From assembly GCA_002633005.1 (NCBI GenBank), contig NMRA01000252.1, positions 463,654 to 527,653 of the forward strand: DNA of 64,000 nucleotides, written 5' to 3'. Below, one piece after another: positions 11,069-21,966 of this stretch (positions within the stretch are counted from its first letter, which is position 1; the number at the start of each line of letters is the position of its first letter). Under the pieces are notes generated by a model. It was not told where the DNA came from and searched no databases. It saw only the letters and a program-made list of their open reading frames with translations. The translations under genes were made by a program, and so were the position numbers. This DNA comes from Phoronis australis (Eukaryota > Phoronida > Phoronidae).

Positions 11069-12416
11069 AACACTTGCAGAATCCCATAGTTTGCTAGACA
11101 AAGCCAATATCCTCATTAATGTTTCAAGTAATTTCGGTGTTAAAACCAATTTTATTCTGCTTCAATCTGTCGCATCACTTGCATTGATGTGTTGTAAGTC
11201 AATGTTACTTTTCACTTTTCTCTTATTGTTGTATATAATGATAACAGTTTAATATTCTTATTTGTTACTAAATGTTCATTGCCTAAAGCCCGGATATAAT
11301 GGTAACTGCAGATTCCGCGCTGAATTTTACAGTATGTCTTAATAAATCGGTAGCTGTTAAAAAAGTTTGTTGGCAAACGAACGAAATCGACTTCTAACAA
11401 CATTTGACTAATAAAGACCTTAAACTTCAACAGAGCATTATTTTGATACGCATGTAAAAATTACTTCTGTTTGGAAGACTTTGTTTTACTCGCAAAATTT
11501 AAACACTTGAAATTAGAAAAATATATCTCGAGGGAAATTATTTAACGCCTTCCGGACTTGAGGCTAACATTAATACTCGGAACTCGGCTAGACATTGGCA
11601 GCGCTCTGGTACAGTGCAGGCGAACAAATGACATAGAGTGAGTTTACAGCGTTTTATCTTTGTTGCTTTCCTGCAAAACTTCCGAATTTGAGCAACAGCA
11701 CCAAAACAAAAATAAAACCATGAAAACCTCGTTACGTTCAAAATCAGCTAACGACCAACGCACTTGAACTGCGCGCACTTGGTAACGAATGCCAAGACTA
11801 TGACGCGAAAACGCATTTAAAATCCAATGTCACGTGACCAACGAAGGAATCGGTAGTACATTATACAGCCAACGAATGATTGCGTCTGCAATAACATGTA
11901 GCGACATTCTCGGCGAGAAAAGTAATTTATAGAAATTAGCAATAGTGCGGAATAGAACACGTGACCTCTGCAAACGTCGCGTTGTACATTTTCAGAAGCG
12001 TATTTTAGTACTCTTAAAATGTACAACCAAAATGGTGAAGAAAGAGGTCTTGAATCCAGCGAATGGCTGACAGGAAATTACGAGAATTGACGATTTGTAA
12101 TAACATCACAAAACCGCAAAGAATTTTTTTCCGATTCTCTTCAAAATTAACAAATCCAGTACGTCTATGCTGTTCAACTGCAATTTCTAAGTTTCTCGGT
12201 ATTCGGTTTTGAGTGCCTGTGTTATAGTAATAAATGCTTTGATATTTGAACTGAATGGGGAGCATTCAGTAACTTAGATTTGTTGTTATCAAAAAATTGC
12301 CTTTTATTTAACCATAAGATTGTTTAGATGCTATTTATAAGCAGACACATTTAGGAATTAAAATTAGAAAAAATGGAAGATGTGTTGTTCTTTTTATCCC
12401 CATGGACACATGCATA
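11069..12416. other. No gene seen
   Basis: AT-rich spacer with no supported gene or clear repeat. Confidence 0.4.
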
Positions 12417-13250
12417 CATGTACCTTATTCACACAAACATATAGCACAAACCCTGTGTATATATCGCAAAAACGAGGTTGTTTGCCAGAACACGACCCGA
12501 GACTGCAGGTGACTGTACCGAACTGAATACAGTGAACTCGCATGACGACTGGTAATTATCATCGAATTTAACTGAAAATAATAAAAATGTTGGAAATGAA
12601 CACAAAGTTTTTCATTCGTGTTTTTCTGCCTATTGCAGGAAGCTGGACAATTTGTGTTATAATATTTCTGAATTTCCGATGCCACGGGGAGCCAACATAG
12701 CAAGCAAGTAAAATGAAGTTCCTTTTCAAACTAACTGGTCAACACAAAGTTGAATATCAAACTGTTATGATTATTAAAATACAGTCTATTGCATTGTTTT
12801 TAATCCTTTTAAGAAAATCGTTAAAAATGCCTCCTCACTAACCAAACGACGACATGCAACAAATTCGCTGTTTATTATTTCAGCACAGTCACCCTTTCTT
12901 TCCAGACTAAAACTATTTTTGAATAATTGATCTTAAAAATTAGGTCAAGCATATCGAACGTTTGGTGGTAAAAGAACGTTGGCGATTTCAGAATGGGTGC
13001 TTCTGCTGCTAGTTTCCAGTTCTGGATTGTCCGGAGAAGTATACTCCACGTATGAACTCCTGGGCAGCAGACACAAAATGAGAATTTAGTGAGTTAGTTG
13101 TTTTTAAAATGATAATGACATTAGTTCTCGGAGGTTTTCGTTAAAATGTTGAAAAATTACATTTTGGACGTCGATATCCAAATTTTTAAAGTCGTTCGAA
13201 AACGGTGATTCCTTTGTTATCTATTTAAACTTATCTTAGAAAAACCTAAA
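12417..13250. repeat. Diverged duplicate of 16258-17265
   Basis: The two blocks share, in order, GTACCTTATTCAC, TTTAACTGAAAATAATAAAA, TTGGAAATGAACA, AATACAGTCTATTGC, AAATTCGCTGTTT, CCAGACTAAAACTATTTTTG and GTCGAACG/ATCGAACG-TTGGTGGT. Many substitutions and small indels separate them. No coding frame is conserved between the copies, so this looks like an old non-coding duplication or two copies of an unknown element. Confidence 0.7.
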
Positions 13251-15188
13251 CGTTCATTTCATTGCGGGGTTGTCCGTAAATGCCACCGATTAAACGACAA
13301 AAGTGTGCAGGTCCATCTTACAGAAATGCCTGACTTCACGTTTTCGCTGTTCAAACCAAACATTGTTAATTTAAGTATACATACACTTAGCATTCACGGG
13401 CCAGATAGTGGGCTCTTTTGTCCCAATATTGTTGAGAAGAATACCTTTTCTTTGTTAACTGTTATACTCACAGTGTGAACTTTGAGAAATTAACGCCTAT
13501 TTTTGTAAACACACTTCCGTATGCAAGGTCATGAAACTAATGTCAACAGAGTCAATTTTTAAATATTCGTTAACTTCTGTAAATATATTTTGTCATCATT
13601 TCAAGTTCGAGAACTTTATTAAAGAAATATAACTGATTATTGGTTGATCGATTGAATTAAAAGTATGAAATGTCTCACGTTCATGTGTTTGTATGATACA
13701 TGAGAACAACTAGTTCTCAATCAAAAACCTGTAATGTCACAACACATTAAGACTTAGTAGCTCTATAAATATAAATAAACAAAACTCAGACTTCTTTATT
13801 TCCAAAAACCTTGAAGCAATATTTTCAGGTTTATTGTGCTGCTAAAATCTTGCCAAAATAAAGTTGAAATCTGCCAACCCTTCTGAGACACAAAATGCCT
13901 GTTGCCTATTAGCGGAGAATGTGTGTTTAACAGAGAGCAAGTTGAGTATAGTAAAATTTCATACAGACTACCACAACCCAGAAACACAGAAATGTGTCTT
14001 ATACTAGCACGCCGCGCCCTACTAAACCCCCAAAATACAAAACTTGAACTGTGACATGATTCCGGTTAACAAAATAGACCGTTAATTTCATTTGGATCGT
14101 AACTAAAAACTAACTCAAAACCGTGTAGAAATTAAAGGAAATGTGACATTCGTGATTACAACTAGCTTACAAGTCACGTACTTGCGTGTCTCTTCAAAGA
14201 AAACGATTATGCTGTATTTTAGTCTGTGTATGGACGCATTGTCGGCATACAGTGATGAAGTTAAGGCAAGTAAAATCCATAGTCAACCATTATAAGCGTA
14301 ATTTATTGCGGAAAATCGAAACTGCGTCTATACATGAACACTCATTTCCTGAGTAGAGTTCAATTACGGAGATTTTTGCCATTACTCAGAATTTCAAAAC
14401 TGAACACGTCAGTAATACTACAGGTACACTACAGGTACATGTATCTGTGTATACTGAACACGTCTTTGATACTGTTCACCCTTATTTGTTGTCATGTCGT
14501 CCTCGTCAGTTCTGTTTGTATCCACGTGTACTTCTCAACGATTGCCGCTTTGATTTCTACGGCGATTTCCTCTGCAGTTGAGGATTGTTCAGTTTATTGT
14601 TCGTAGCGGTGTTGCTGTTTAGACTTCAGCTGAGGTATCAATCGGATCATTTTCCTCGAGAAACAAAAGAGTTTGTAAAATTACCAAATTAAGCTGTCAC
14701 ACACGTGACACGTTTTGTCTCCGGTCTGGCTACAGAAGTCCTAATGTAGCTTATTCAAACCACCAGCCGAAAGCAAGAACGCCCCTTGATACTGTTCACA
14801 ATACTGTCGTTTTATATTGGTGCAAGCGAAAGAAGAGTGTTGGAGGTGAACGGCACGGTATTGTAGTTGGGTTATTAAACATTTAGCATTTGGTTTTGGG
14901 AAAACTCATTTTTTGCTAAATAAGGGCCACTCATATTGAAGAAGGGGGGGCTTGGTGAGAATTTTATAAGAGAAAGTATGTGAAAGAAAAATAGAGCGAT
15001 AATTTCGGCGAGGATAAAGTTTATGGTCTGATCTGTGTCCAGGACCTAGCGGCACCAGATTAGAGTAGGCTCATGTAGAGCACTCGAGTCAGTGATAACA
15101 GGGACATGAATTGCAATCTACCGCTTACATTTAAAGATTGTAAATCGATTTTATACCTAGAAAACTGGGTTATCTGATAACAAGTCTC
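13251..15188. other. No gene seen
   Basis: No supported coding region. A short direct repeat, CTACAGGTACA, lies at 14418-14438. Confidence 0.4.
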
Positions 15189-15728
15189 ATGATGACTGGT
15201 GTTATGAATCTGAAGAGAAAAATGTTTTTGCAGGACCGCAGGAAGTTGCCTTTTCATCTGCGTTTCATGACGTTTCGTTACATTTTATTAATAGTCCATG
15301 AATTTAACCCTTTTCAACTGGACAACAATTTGTATTTTGAACATGCAAAAATGGGTTCAAGCAGGACGAGATATATCTCTGGTTCAAGTGCTACAGTTCC
15401 GTCATCTGATGACGTCATGTCACTTGGGACACTGACACGTTCATTTTGTCAGATGCTACTAACTAATATCAAGGTTATCAACCAGGGGGTGGGAACTCGA
15501 GTGAGTGTGAGCGAACTGATTCCCACTTTTCATGGATTGGACTTAGTGCCTGCATTGAACACTTTTGTGACAGCGCTAGTGTTCGAGAGGTGGATGATAC
15601 TACCTTCATGTCGGCGTTTAAACCATGAGCAGGCTAAACCCCATACTGCGGTACAGCTCCACAGGCAATCCGCTCAATTCATCTCGAAACAACTTTTGAT
15701 ACAGACCACTCTTCCGATAGTGAAATAG
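15189..15728 (+). CDS. Unrecognised 179-codon open frame
   Basis: One of the longest uninterrupted frames outside the named genes. No domain, signal peptide or repeat is recognisable in the translation, the composition does not look strongly coding, and no flanking exons were found. Its 3' tail (from about 15706) recurs at 17271 in the apparent alternative haplotype. Most likely a chance frame; listed because it is intact. Confidence 0.15.
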   Translation: MMTGVMNLKRKMFLQDRRKLPFHLRFMTFRYILLIVHEFNPFQLDNNLYFEHAKMGSSRTRYISGSSATVPSSDDVMSLGTLTRSFCQMLLTNIKVINQGVGTRVSVSELIPTFHGLDLVPALNTFVTALVFERWMILPSCRRLNHEQAKPHTAVQLHRQSAQFISKQLLIQTTLPIVK

Positions 15729-17269
15729 TGAAATTAATACCAGGTGGTTCCTTAAAGCCAAACTGAATGTGATTTTAGTCTGCACAAGCTTACATGTCAA
15801 CCCATGTCGTAGCTTTTTTAGTATATTTCGAACGTGATCTATCTGCGGGTTTTAAACGACTCTTACAAACAGTGACAAACCTGGTAGGTGCAGTTCCACA
15901 GTGACCACAGTGACTAAAAAACTCTTGACAATATTACGATTATCAACACGAGATTGACAGGTTTGATCAAGATTATAAATTTTATATGCAGTACGGAAAG
16001 ATGCATGTACAAGTCGAGGAAAAGGGGAACTTTAAGAAGGAATACCTAACTAGGCTTAATTTTTGTGGACTTGACTCTTCAACACTGAAGCCAATCGTGG
16101 GCGACGGCAGTCAAGAGGTGACTTCTATTGGTTTGATTGTGGATCACTTGCAGAATGAGCCAGCAACTCAATTAAAACGTGTGATAATTAGTGACCGTCG
16201 TTTATTAAGCCTGTTCGTTTTAGCGAAGCTTTACGGTATAGTTTGCACGATATGGAGTGAATGTACCTTATTCACAATTAGCGCTGACCCTTTGTATATG
16301 TCACAAAACAAGGTTATTTGCCAGAATCTGAGACAGGTGCCTGTCCCGAACCGGACCCCGTATATTTTGAATGCAATGAACTCGTGTTGGAATTGGTTAA
16401 CATTATCAAATTTAACTGAAAATAATAAAAAGTGTTGGAAATGAACATGTCGTCATTTTTCATTCACGTTTTTCTGTTTACTGCAGTAAGTTACCCAACT
16501 TTGTCTTTTAATAATTCAAAATTTCAGAGATCACGGGAGCCAACATCGCAAGCAAGCAAATTGAAATTGTTTTCCAAACTACATTGTAACTAGTCAAAAG
16601 AAATTTCTAATATCAAACAGTTTTTATAAAATGCAAATGTCATTCAAATACAGTCTATTGCTTTAAGTACTTTAAAAATCATTAGAAACGTCTTTTCATT
16701 AACCAAAGAACGATATACACCAAATTCGCTGTTTTCTTATTTTAGCCCTTTTTCTTTCCAGACTAAAACTATTTTTGAATAAGATATGTGGCCTGAATTT
16801 TTGTCTGTAAAAAGAAACTAACGATGAGAAGAAGACATTTGGTGTTTTTGGTGTGTGAAATTGAGTTTTCGGTTAAGTGTGTGCGTGTATGTGGTTGTGG
16901 TGTGTCATTAGGGATTTGTACTGTATTGTTATTATTGTTATTATTGAAATAAATGTTTAAAAAAAACTATTTTTAAATAATTGTTCTTACAAAAGTTAGG
17001 TCATACATGTCGAACGCTTGGTGGTGAAGGTTTTCCAGTGACAGAACTTTTGAAGCTCGATATCAGTGTTGGAACATCTGCTTCTAGTTTCCGGTTCCGG
17101 AATGTCTGGAGAAGGGAACTCTTCATATAGACCCACAGCCAACATATATAAAATGAGAGTTTAGCGCACTTTTTATCTTTAAAAAGACAACGACCTCTGG
17201 GGCTTTTATTAATATATTGAAAAATTAAAATTAAAGTACCGAACGTCAACATCCAATTTTAGGTCCTTC
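15706..17269. repeat. Locus repeated after the gap at 17270 (haplotype 1)
   Basis: Sequence 15706-16347 is nearly identical to 17271-17907, and 17130-17269 to 17915-18050. The block between, 16348-17129, has no counterpart in the second copy. Confidence 0.8.
15986..16444 (+). CDS. Unrecognised 152-codon open frame, altered in the second haplotype
   Basis: Open frame starting MQYGKMHVQVEEKGNFKKEY. The second copy at 17562-17909 keeps the first 115 codons with only a few changes (Asp to Gly, Ala to Thr) and then hits a stop because about 780 bp are missing. Close identity of the copies reflects haplotype duplication, not selection. No domain is recognised. The 3' part lies in the diverged duplicate block, whose other copy (12417-13250) does not keep the frame, which argues against a real gene. 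Confidence 0.2.
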   Translation: MQYGKMHVQVEEKGNFKKEYLTRLNFCGLDSSTLKPIVGDGSQEVTSIGLIVDHLQNEPATQLKRVIISDRRLLSLFVLAKLYGIVCTIWSECTLFTISADPLYMSQNKVICQNLRQVPVPNRTPYILNAMNSCWNWLTLSNLTENNKKCWK

Positions 17270-17270
17270 N

Positions 17271-18050
17271 TTTGATACAGACCACTCTTCCGATAGTGAA
17301 ATAGTGAAATTAATACCAGGTGGTTCCTTAAAGCCAAACTGAATGTGATTTTAGTCTGCACAAGCTTACATGTCAACCCATGTCGTAGCTTTTTTAGTAT
17401 ATTTCGAACGTGATCTATCTGCGGGTTTTAAACGACTCTTACAAACAGTGACAAACCTGGTAGGTGCAGTTCCACAGTGACCACAGTGACTAAAAAACTC
17501 TTGACAATATTACGATTATCAACACGAGATTGACAGGTTTGATCAAGATTATAAATTTTATATGCAGTACGGAAAGATGCATGTACAAGTCGAGGAAAAG
17601 GGGAACTTTAAGAAGGAATACCTAACTAGGCTTAATTTTTGTGGACTTGACTCTTCAACACTGAAGCCAATCGTGGGCGACGGCAGTCAAGAGGTGACAT
17701 CTATTGGTTTGATTGTGGGTCACTTGCAGAATGAGCCAGCAACTCAATTAAAACGTGTGATAATTAGTGACCGTCGTTTATTAAGCCTGTTCGTTTTAGC
17801 GAAGCTTTACGGTATAGTTTGCACGATATGGAGTGAATGTACCTTATTCACAATTAGCACTGACCCTTTGTATATGTCTCAAAACAAGGTTATTTGCCAG
17901 AATCTGTGACATGTATAGACCCACAGGCAACATATATAAAATGAGAGTTTAGCGCACTTTTTATCTTTAAAAAGACAATGACCTCTGGGGCTTTTATTAA
18001 TATATTGAAAAATTAAAGTACCGAACGTCAACATCCAATTTTAGGTCCTT
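17271..18050. repeat. Probable alternative haplotype of 15706-17269
   Basis: Begins immediately after a single N and repeats the preceding locus with scattered single-base differences and a clean loss of about 780 bp (junction near 17908, at CAGAATCTGTGACATGTATAG). This is the pattern of two alleles assembled one after the other. Confidence 0.75.
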
Positions 18051-18262
18051 CGAAAACAACGATTCCTTTTCATCTGTTTACAACCTTTAGGTATTACCGC
18101 ATGCACATGTAGGTTATATTTTCAAAAGCTTCGGAATTTTCCTGTCCTGGCTGTCGTAGCATTGGTTTGATTTTCTAAAAAAAACATGGTCTGCCATCGA
18201 CCTTTAGAGGGAAGTCGCCTATATAAACGGTGGAAAGTCATTCTTTTGTGTTCAGTCAACCG

Positions 18263-18420
18263 GGGTCCAGTTTCACAAAAGTTATAGGCCGTATAGCAAC
18301 AATGACGTCGCATTAACAAGCATCACGTTGTTAGTGCTGAACAATGCACGTGACGTCATGCAACAATCAAAACTTATCTAGCGAATAACTTTTTAAACTT
18401 TATGCAACTCATCTCAGTTG
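18263..18420. mobile_element. Palindromic MITE-like element, copy 1
   Basis: The ends form an inverted pair (GGTCCAGTTTCACAAAAGTTAT against TTTTTAAACTTTATGCAACTC, imperfect) around an inner inverted pair based on CAATGACGTC and GACGTCATG. A second copy is at 44303-44460. Non-coding. Confidence 0.6.
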
Positions 18421-20130
18421 TACGTCATGACTCCGCCACCTTCTCCCGCGCTATCAGGGCGAGTTTCCTGATTTCGGTTACCGGGTTAAAAACGTGTTGT
18501 TATCAGTTTGACAATAGGATTTACTACACTGTGCAGCAAATTAAACGCTCGTTGTTCACCTGATAAATTCTGACTAATCCAGCAAGTAGGCTATGAAACA
18601 GCACACATGCTGGCAGATACTTTAACAATACTATTTGCAAACTACTTTCATCAAATGTCGTGAAGCCAATTTTATGAAGTACTACAGATGTATATCACCA
18701 AAAAAGTTCGAACAGGGAATGAAAAGTGGTTTTCATAAATGCTGCGTCATTGTAGTGAACCAAAATCATAGACTTGCTTGCGTAATACTAGATGAGATGG
18801 TGATTGTGGATATTTCGTTAGTGGTTGGCCAGGAAAATGGTACGCAACGATTCAGGCACACGAGGCTCGGGGAAATCTGAGCTGCGTTTACTTGAGTTTA
18901 CCATGGCACTAGGTCGTTCTAAATACACCGATATTTTCTGCCAAGAGCATTTCATTGTTTCCTTTGATATCTTTAGCTAGCGTTAAGACTGATCATGGCC
19001 TTCTCAGGTATGCCGGCCGGGAGCCCGGAGGCTGGGGTTCGGGGGCCGCCGTCACAAGGTTTCTCGGTGCACACACAATGACGTGCTTCATTTTTTAATT
19101 ACGTACAAACATAATCTACTTTTGGGCTCATGCATTCACAAATACAAACATCATCCAAAGGCTAGTCGGATGAAGCAGTGTATTAAAATAACAACAAATA
19201 CAGCAAAGAGTTTTTACAGTTTACACCTAAATACAAAAGTTCAAAAGACACTAAACTAACAAAGAGCTAAATAGGGATAAGCTGACTAACTAAAACTTAC
19301 ATGAAGCAGTATAATTAGTATTTAGATCGCTAGAGGTAATAAGAGTATAGTGATATACGTGTAGTATAAAACTTTCTATGTCTCCATACAATGTAAATGA
19401 TGACTACACTAAACCTCGGTTAAGTCAGACGTGCTAACGTCAGATCTTCGCTCAATTCCAACAAAGTTTCGTGGAACCGTTGACCTTGCGTTAATTCCTT
19501 AATAAAGTATGTTTTTTAAGTCGGATCTTCGCTCAACTCCTTGAAAATTCGAGGAACAATTGACCAAATCCACCTTGTTACCTCGCTGAAGTCCGTCATA
19601 AATTTTTCTTTAAAAAATCGCCGGTAATGCATATACAGTACATGTACATGAATGATTTTTAATAATTTACTGGCAGATTGCCTAAACTGTTACTGCACGT
19701 GGAGTCTTGGCTGCTATTGACGATGTCCTAGACAATGGCCCACACCTTTACCATGAGACTAGCTAGTAATTGAGAATACATTATAGTTGTAAGATGTAAA
19801 AAGATTTGTACAATATAAAACTGAAGTATAGGTAATAACTAGTATGAGACAAAATAAACAGATAAACAAAAAGAAAGGGTTCTGAATTTTTTTGGATCCC
19901 AGTTTTGAAAGTTTCAAGTGTTTTTGAGTTTTTGATGTGGTCGATCGTCTGCTGAGTTCCAAAGTATGGGTACTAAGTATCTAAAACTGTGTAGGCCATG
20001 TTTTGTTTTGTTGTGTAGACATTGGGAATCTAAACATTCATTAATCCTCTGCCATTTTAAGAATTGTCGAGTGTCAGAGGTTTACTGAACAGTGACTCGT
20101 GTATGATGGGTTTTGAAAATGAAGAGTAAG
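18421..20130. other. No gene seen
   Basis: No supported gene. The short frame at 18635-18880 has no recognisable feature. Confidence 0.35.
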
Positions 20131-20131
20131 T

Positions 20132-20251
20132 ACATGTACAGTGTGAATACGTGTACAGTGTAAGTGCACGTGCAGTGTGAGTAAGTACAGTGTAAGTGCA
20201 CGTGCAGTGTGAGTAAGTACAGTGTGAGTACACGTGCAGTGTGAGTACCAT
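20132..20251. repeat. 32-bp tandem repeat, about 3.5 copies
   Basis: The unit is built from AGTACAGTGTAAGTGCACGT and GCAGTGTGAGTA, with a shorter inner periodicity of the CAGTGTGAGTA type. Confidence 0.75.
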
Positions 20252-20528
20252 TATGTGTCTATTGTAAAGGGAAGTTTGACTTGTGTGCACATGATTGTGT
20301 CTTCATATTCTGTTCTGCCATGAAATTCGTAGATTGGTTTTTAATGCATATTTGAAAGGCTTTTCATCTTTTTAGGAATTTCTTTTGGGACAAAAATGCC
20401 AGACAATGTCACAGTAGTTGTGTACAAGTAGCTGTTAAGAGCGTGATGCAGGGGTAATAGAGACGAGATTTATGAGTATTCCGATAATAGCGCTTGACTT
20501 GTTTAGCAGTTTTTTGGGATATCGTAGG

Positions 20529-20810
20529 TGTATGTCAAATGTCAAGATGTTGTCTGTGTTGAGGCAGTTGGTGGAGTTGATAGAGAAAGTCGGACACGAG
20601 GGATCTATCGGTGTTGATGACCATAAAACTGTTCAATTATTGTGTACTATATTAAGGTCCGAGCACAATAGTTTTGAATTAGGTCTTCGAACTAAGATAG
20701 CTGCGGAATGCGTATGGCGGAACGAACCGATCCTTGGCGGCGGAGAATCAATTAAGTTGGCGGCGGAACTCGGAATTGCGCATTTTTTCGAAAATTTGAT
20801 TACTCAGTGA
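20529..20810 (+). CDS. Unrecognised short open frame, possible exon or small gene
   Basis: A frame open from 20472, with an inner Met at 20529 giving about 93 codons. The translation is mixed and soluble-looking, with helical stretches (MLSVLRQLVELIEKVG; IKLAAELGIAHFFENL) and no low-complexity or repeat character, which sets it apart from the neighbouring chance frames. No family is recognised, and no clear acceptor or donor was found that would attach it to another exon. It could be a single-exon small gene, a remnant, or chance. Confidence 0.3.
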   Translation, partial: CMSNVKMLSVLRQLVELIEKVGHEGSIGVDDHKTVQLLCTILRSEHNSFELGLRTKIAAECVWRNEPILGGGESIKLAAELGIAHFFENLITQ

Positions 20811-20869
20811 TTTCAGATGAACTAGCGAGCCTTGATACGCCGTAAAATGTCTCATTTGTTACATTTTAC

Positions 20870-21745
20870 ATTGTAAAGCCTCCCCTAAAGTGCAACATTT
20901 TACATTGAATGCAAGAAATGTACCATTGTTATTATTTACCAAGTCATATCACAAAGTAAATTAACAAAACCACGAAGAGGTGGTATCTGACTCGGCTAGG
21001 GGCACTCGAGTGTTTGAATACGAAAGTTTGGATATCTGGCCACTTATAGAGTGGTCTCGGACAAAAAGTGACCCATTTAGAGAGTAATTATGTGTAAAAA
21101 TTTACATTTTGCAAAATTCTGTTTCGGAAACTCAAACGTGGCACCCTTTTAGTTAGCATTATTCGAAAATGGCACCATTTTGGAGGGTATTTTTTGCTGT
21201 AAAAACAGTGCACCTCGTGGGCGCCACTTTCGTAAACCTCTTCTATAGGAATACCTTATAGAAGAGGTATAGGCTAAACATTATCATTATTATTATTATT
21301 ATTATTGTTGTTGATGTATTTGTTGTTGTTATTGTTGAATTTCTTTAATCAGAACACTGTACAATATACTCAATACCTGCTTAGCAAAGTCTTAATATAC
21401 CATGGTCCTTAAACATTTTAAAATCATTTCATTAATGGTTCAACGTTTTCACCGGTCTTCGCATAATGGACAGCGAGTGACGTTTCAAATGGAATTTAAA
21501 GGGGTTCTTAAGTTCAGCAGTAACAATATTGTGAGAAACGTCTTGACAGCTGTAAATTCACAGTAGGCCTAATTTTGGGAAAGTGGGGTTAAGATTTAAT
21601 CAATCTTATTTAGACGTGCACCAAGTTAAAAAATTGATTATTTCTGAACTATCGGTAAGAACGGTATTGTTTGTAAAATAACTATTTTCTTCTGTAGTTT
21701 GGCACAAAGAACTGGATTCAGTCTTTTACTAACGACTTACGCCTA
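20870..21745. other. No gene; microsatellite at about 21283-21335
   Basis: A run of ATT then GTT trinucleotides sits at about 21283-21335. A short inverted pair, CCTCTTCTATAGGAATACC against TTATAGAAGAGGTATAGG, is at 21236-21275. No coding region. Confidence 0.5.
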
Positions 21746-21747
21746 AA

Positions 21748-21966
21748 CGTGAGGACACCCGCCGTGTTATATTTGTCTGTTGTTGAAAACACGCGAGGAC
21801 ACCCGCCGTGTTATATTTGTCTGTTGTTGAAAACACGTGAGGACACCCGCCGTGTTATATTTGTCTGTTGTTGAAAACACGTGAGGACACCCGCCGTGTT
21901 ATATTTGTCTGTTGTTGAAAACACGTGAGGACACCCGCCGTGTTATATTTGTCTGTTGTTGAAAAC
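21748..21966. repeat. 44-bp tandem repeat, about 5 copies
   Basis: The unit starts CACGTGAGGACACCCGCCGT and continues GTTATATTTGTCTGTTGTTG AAAA. Copies are almost identical. Each unit can pair AACACG with CGTGTT, giving a short hairpin. Confidence 0.9.
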
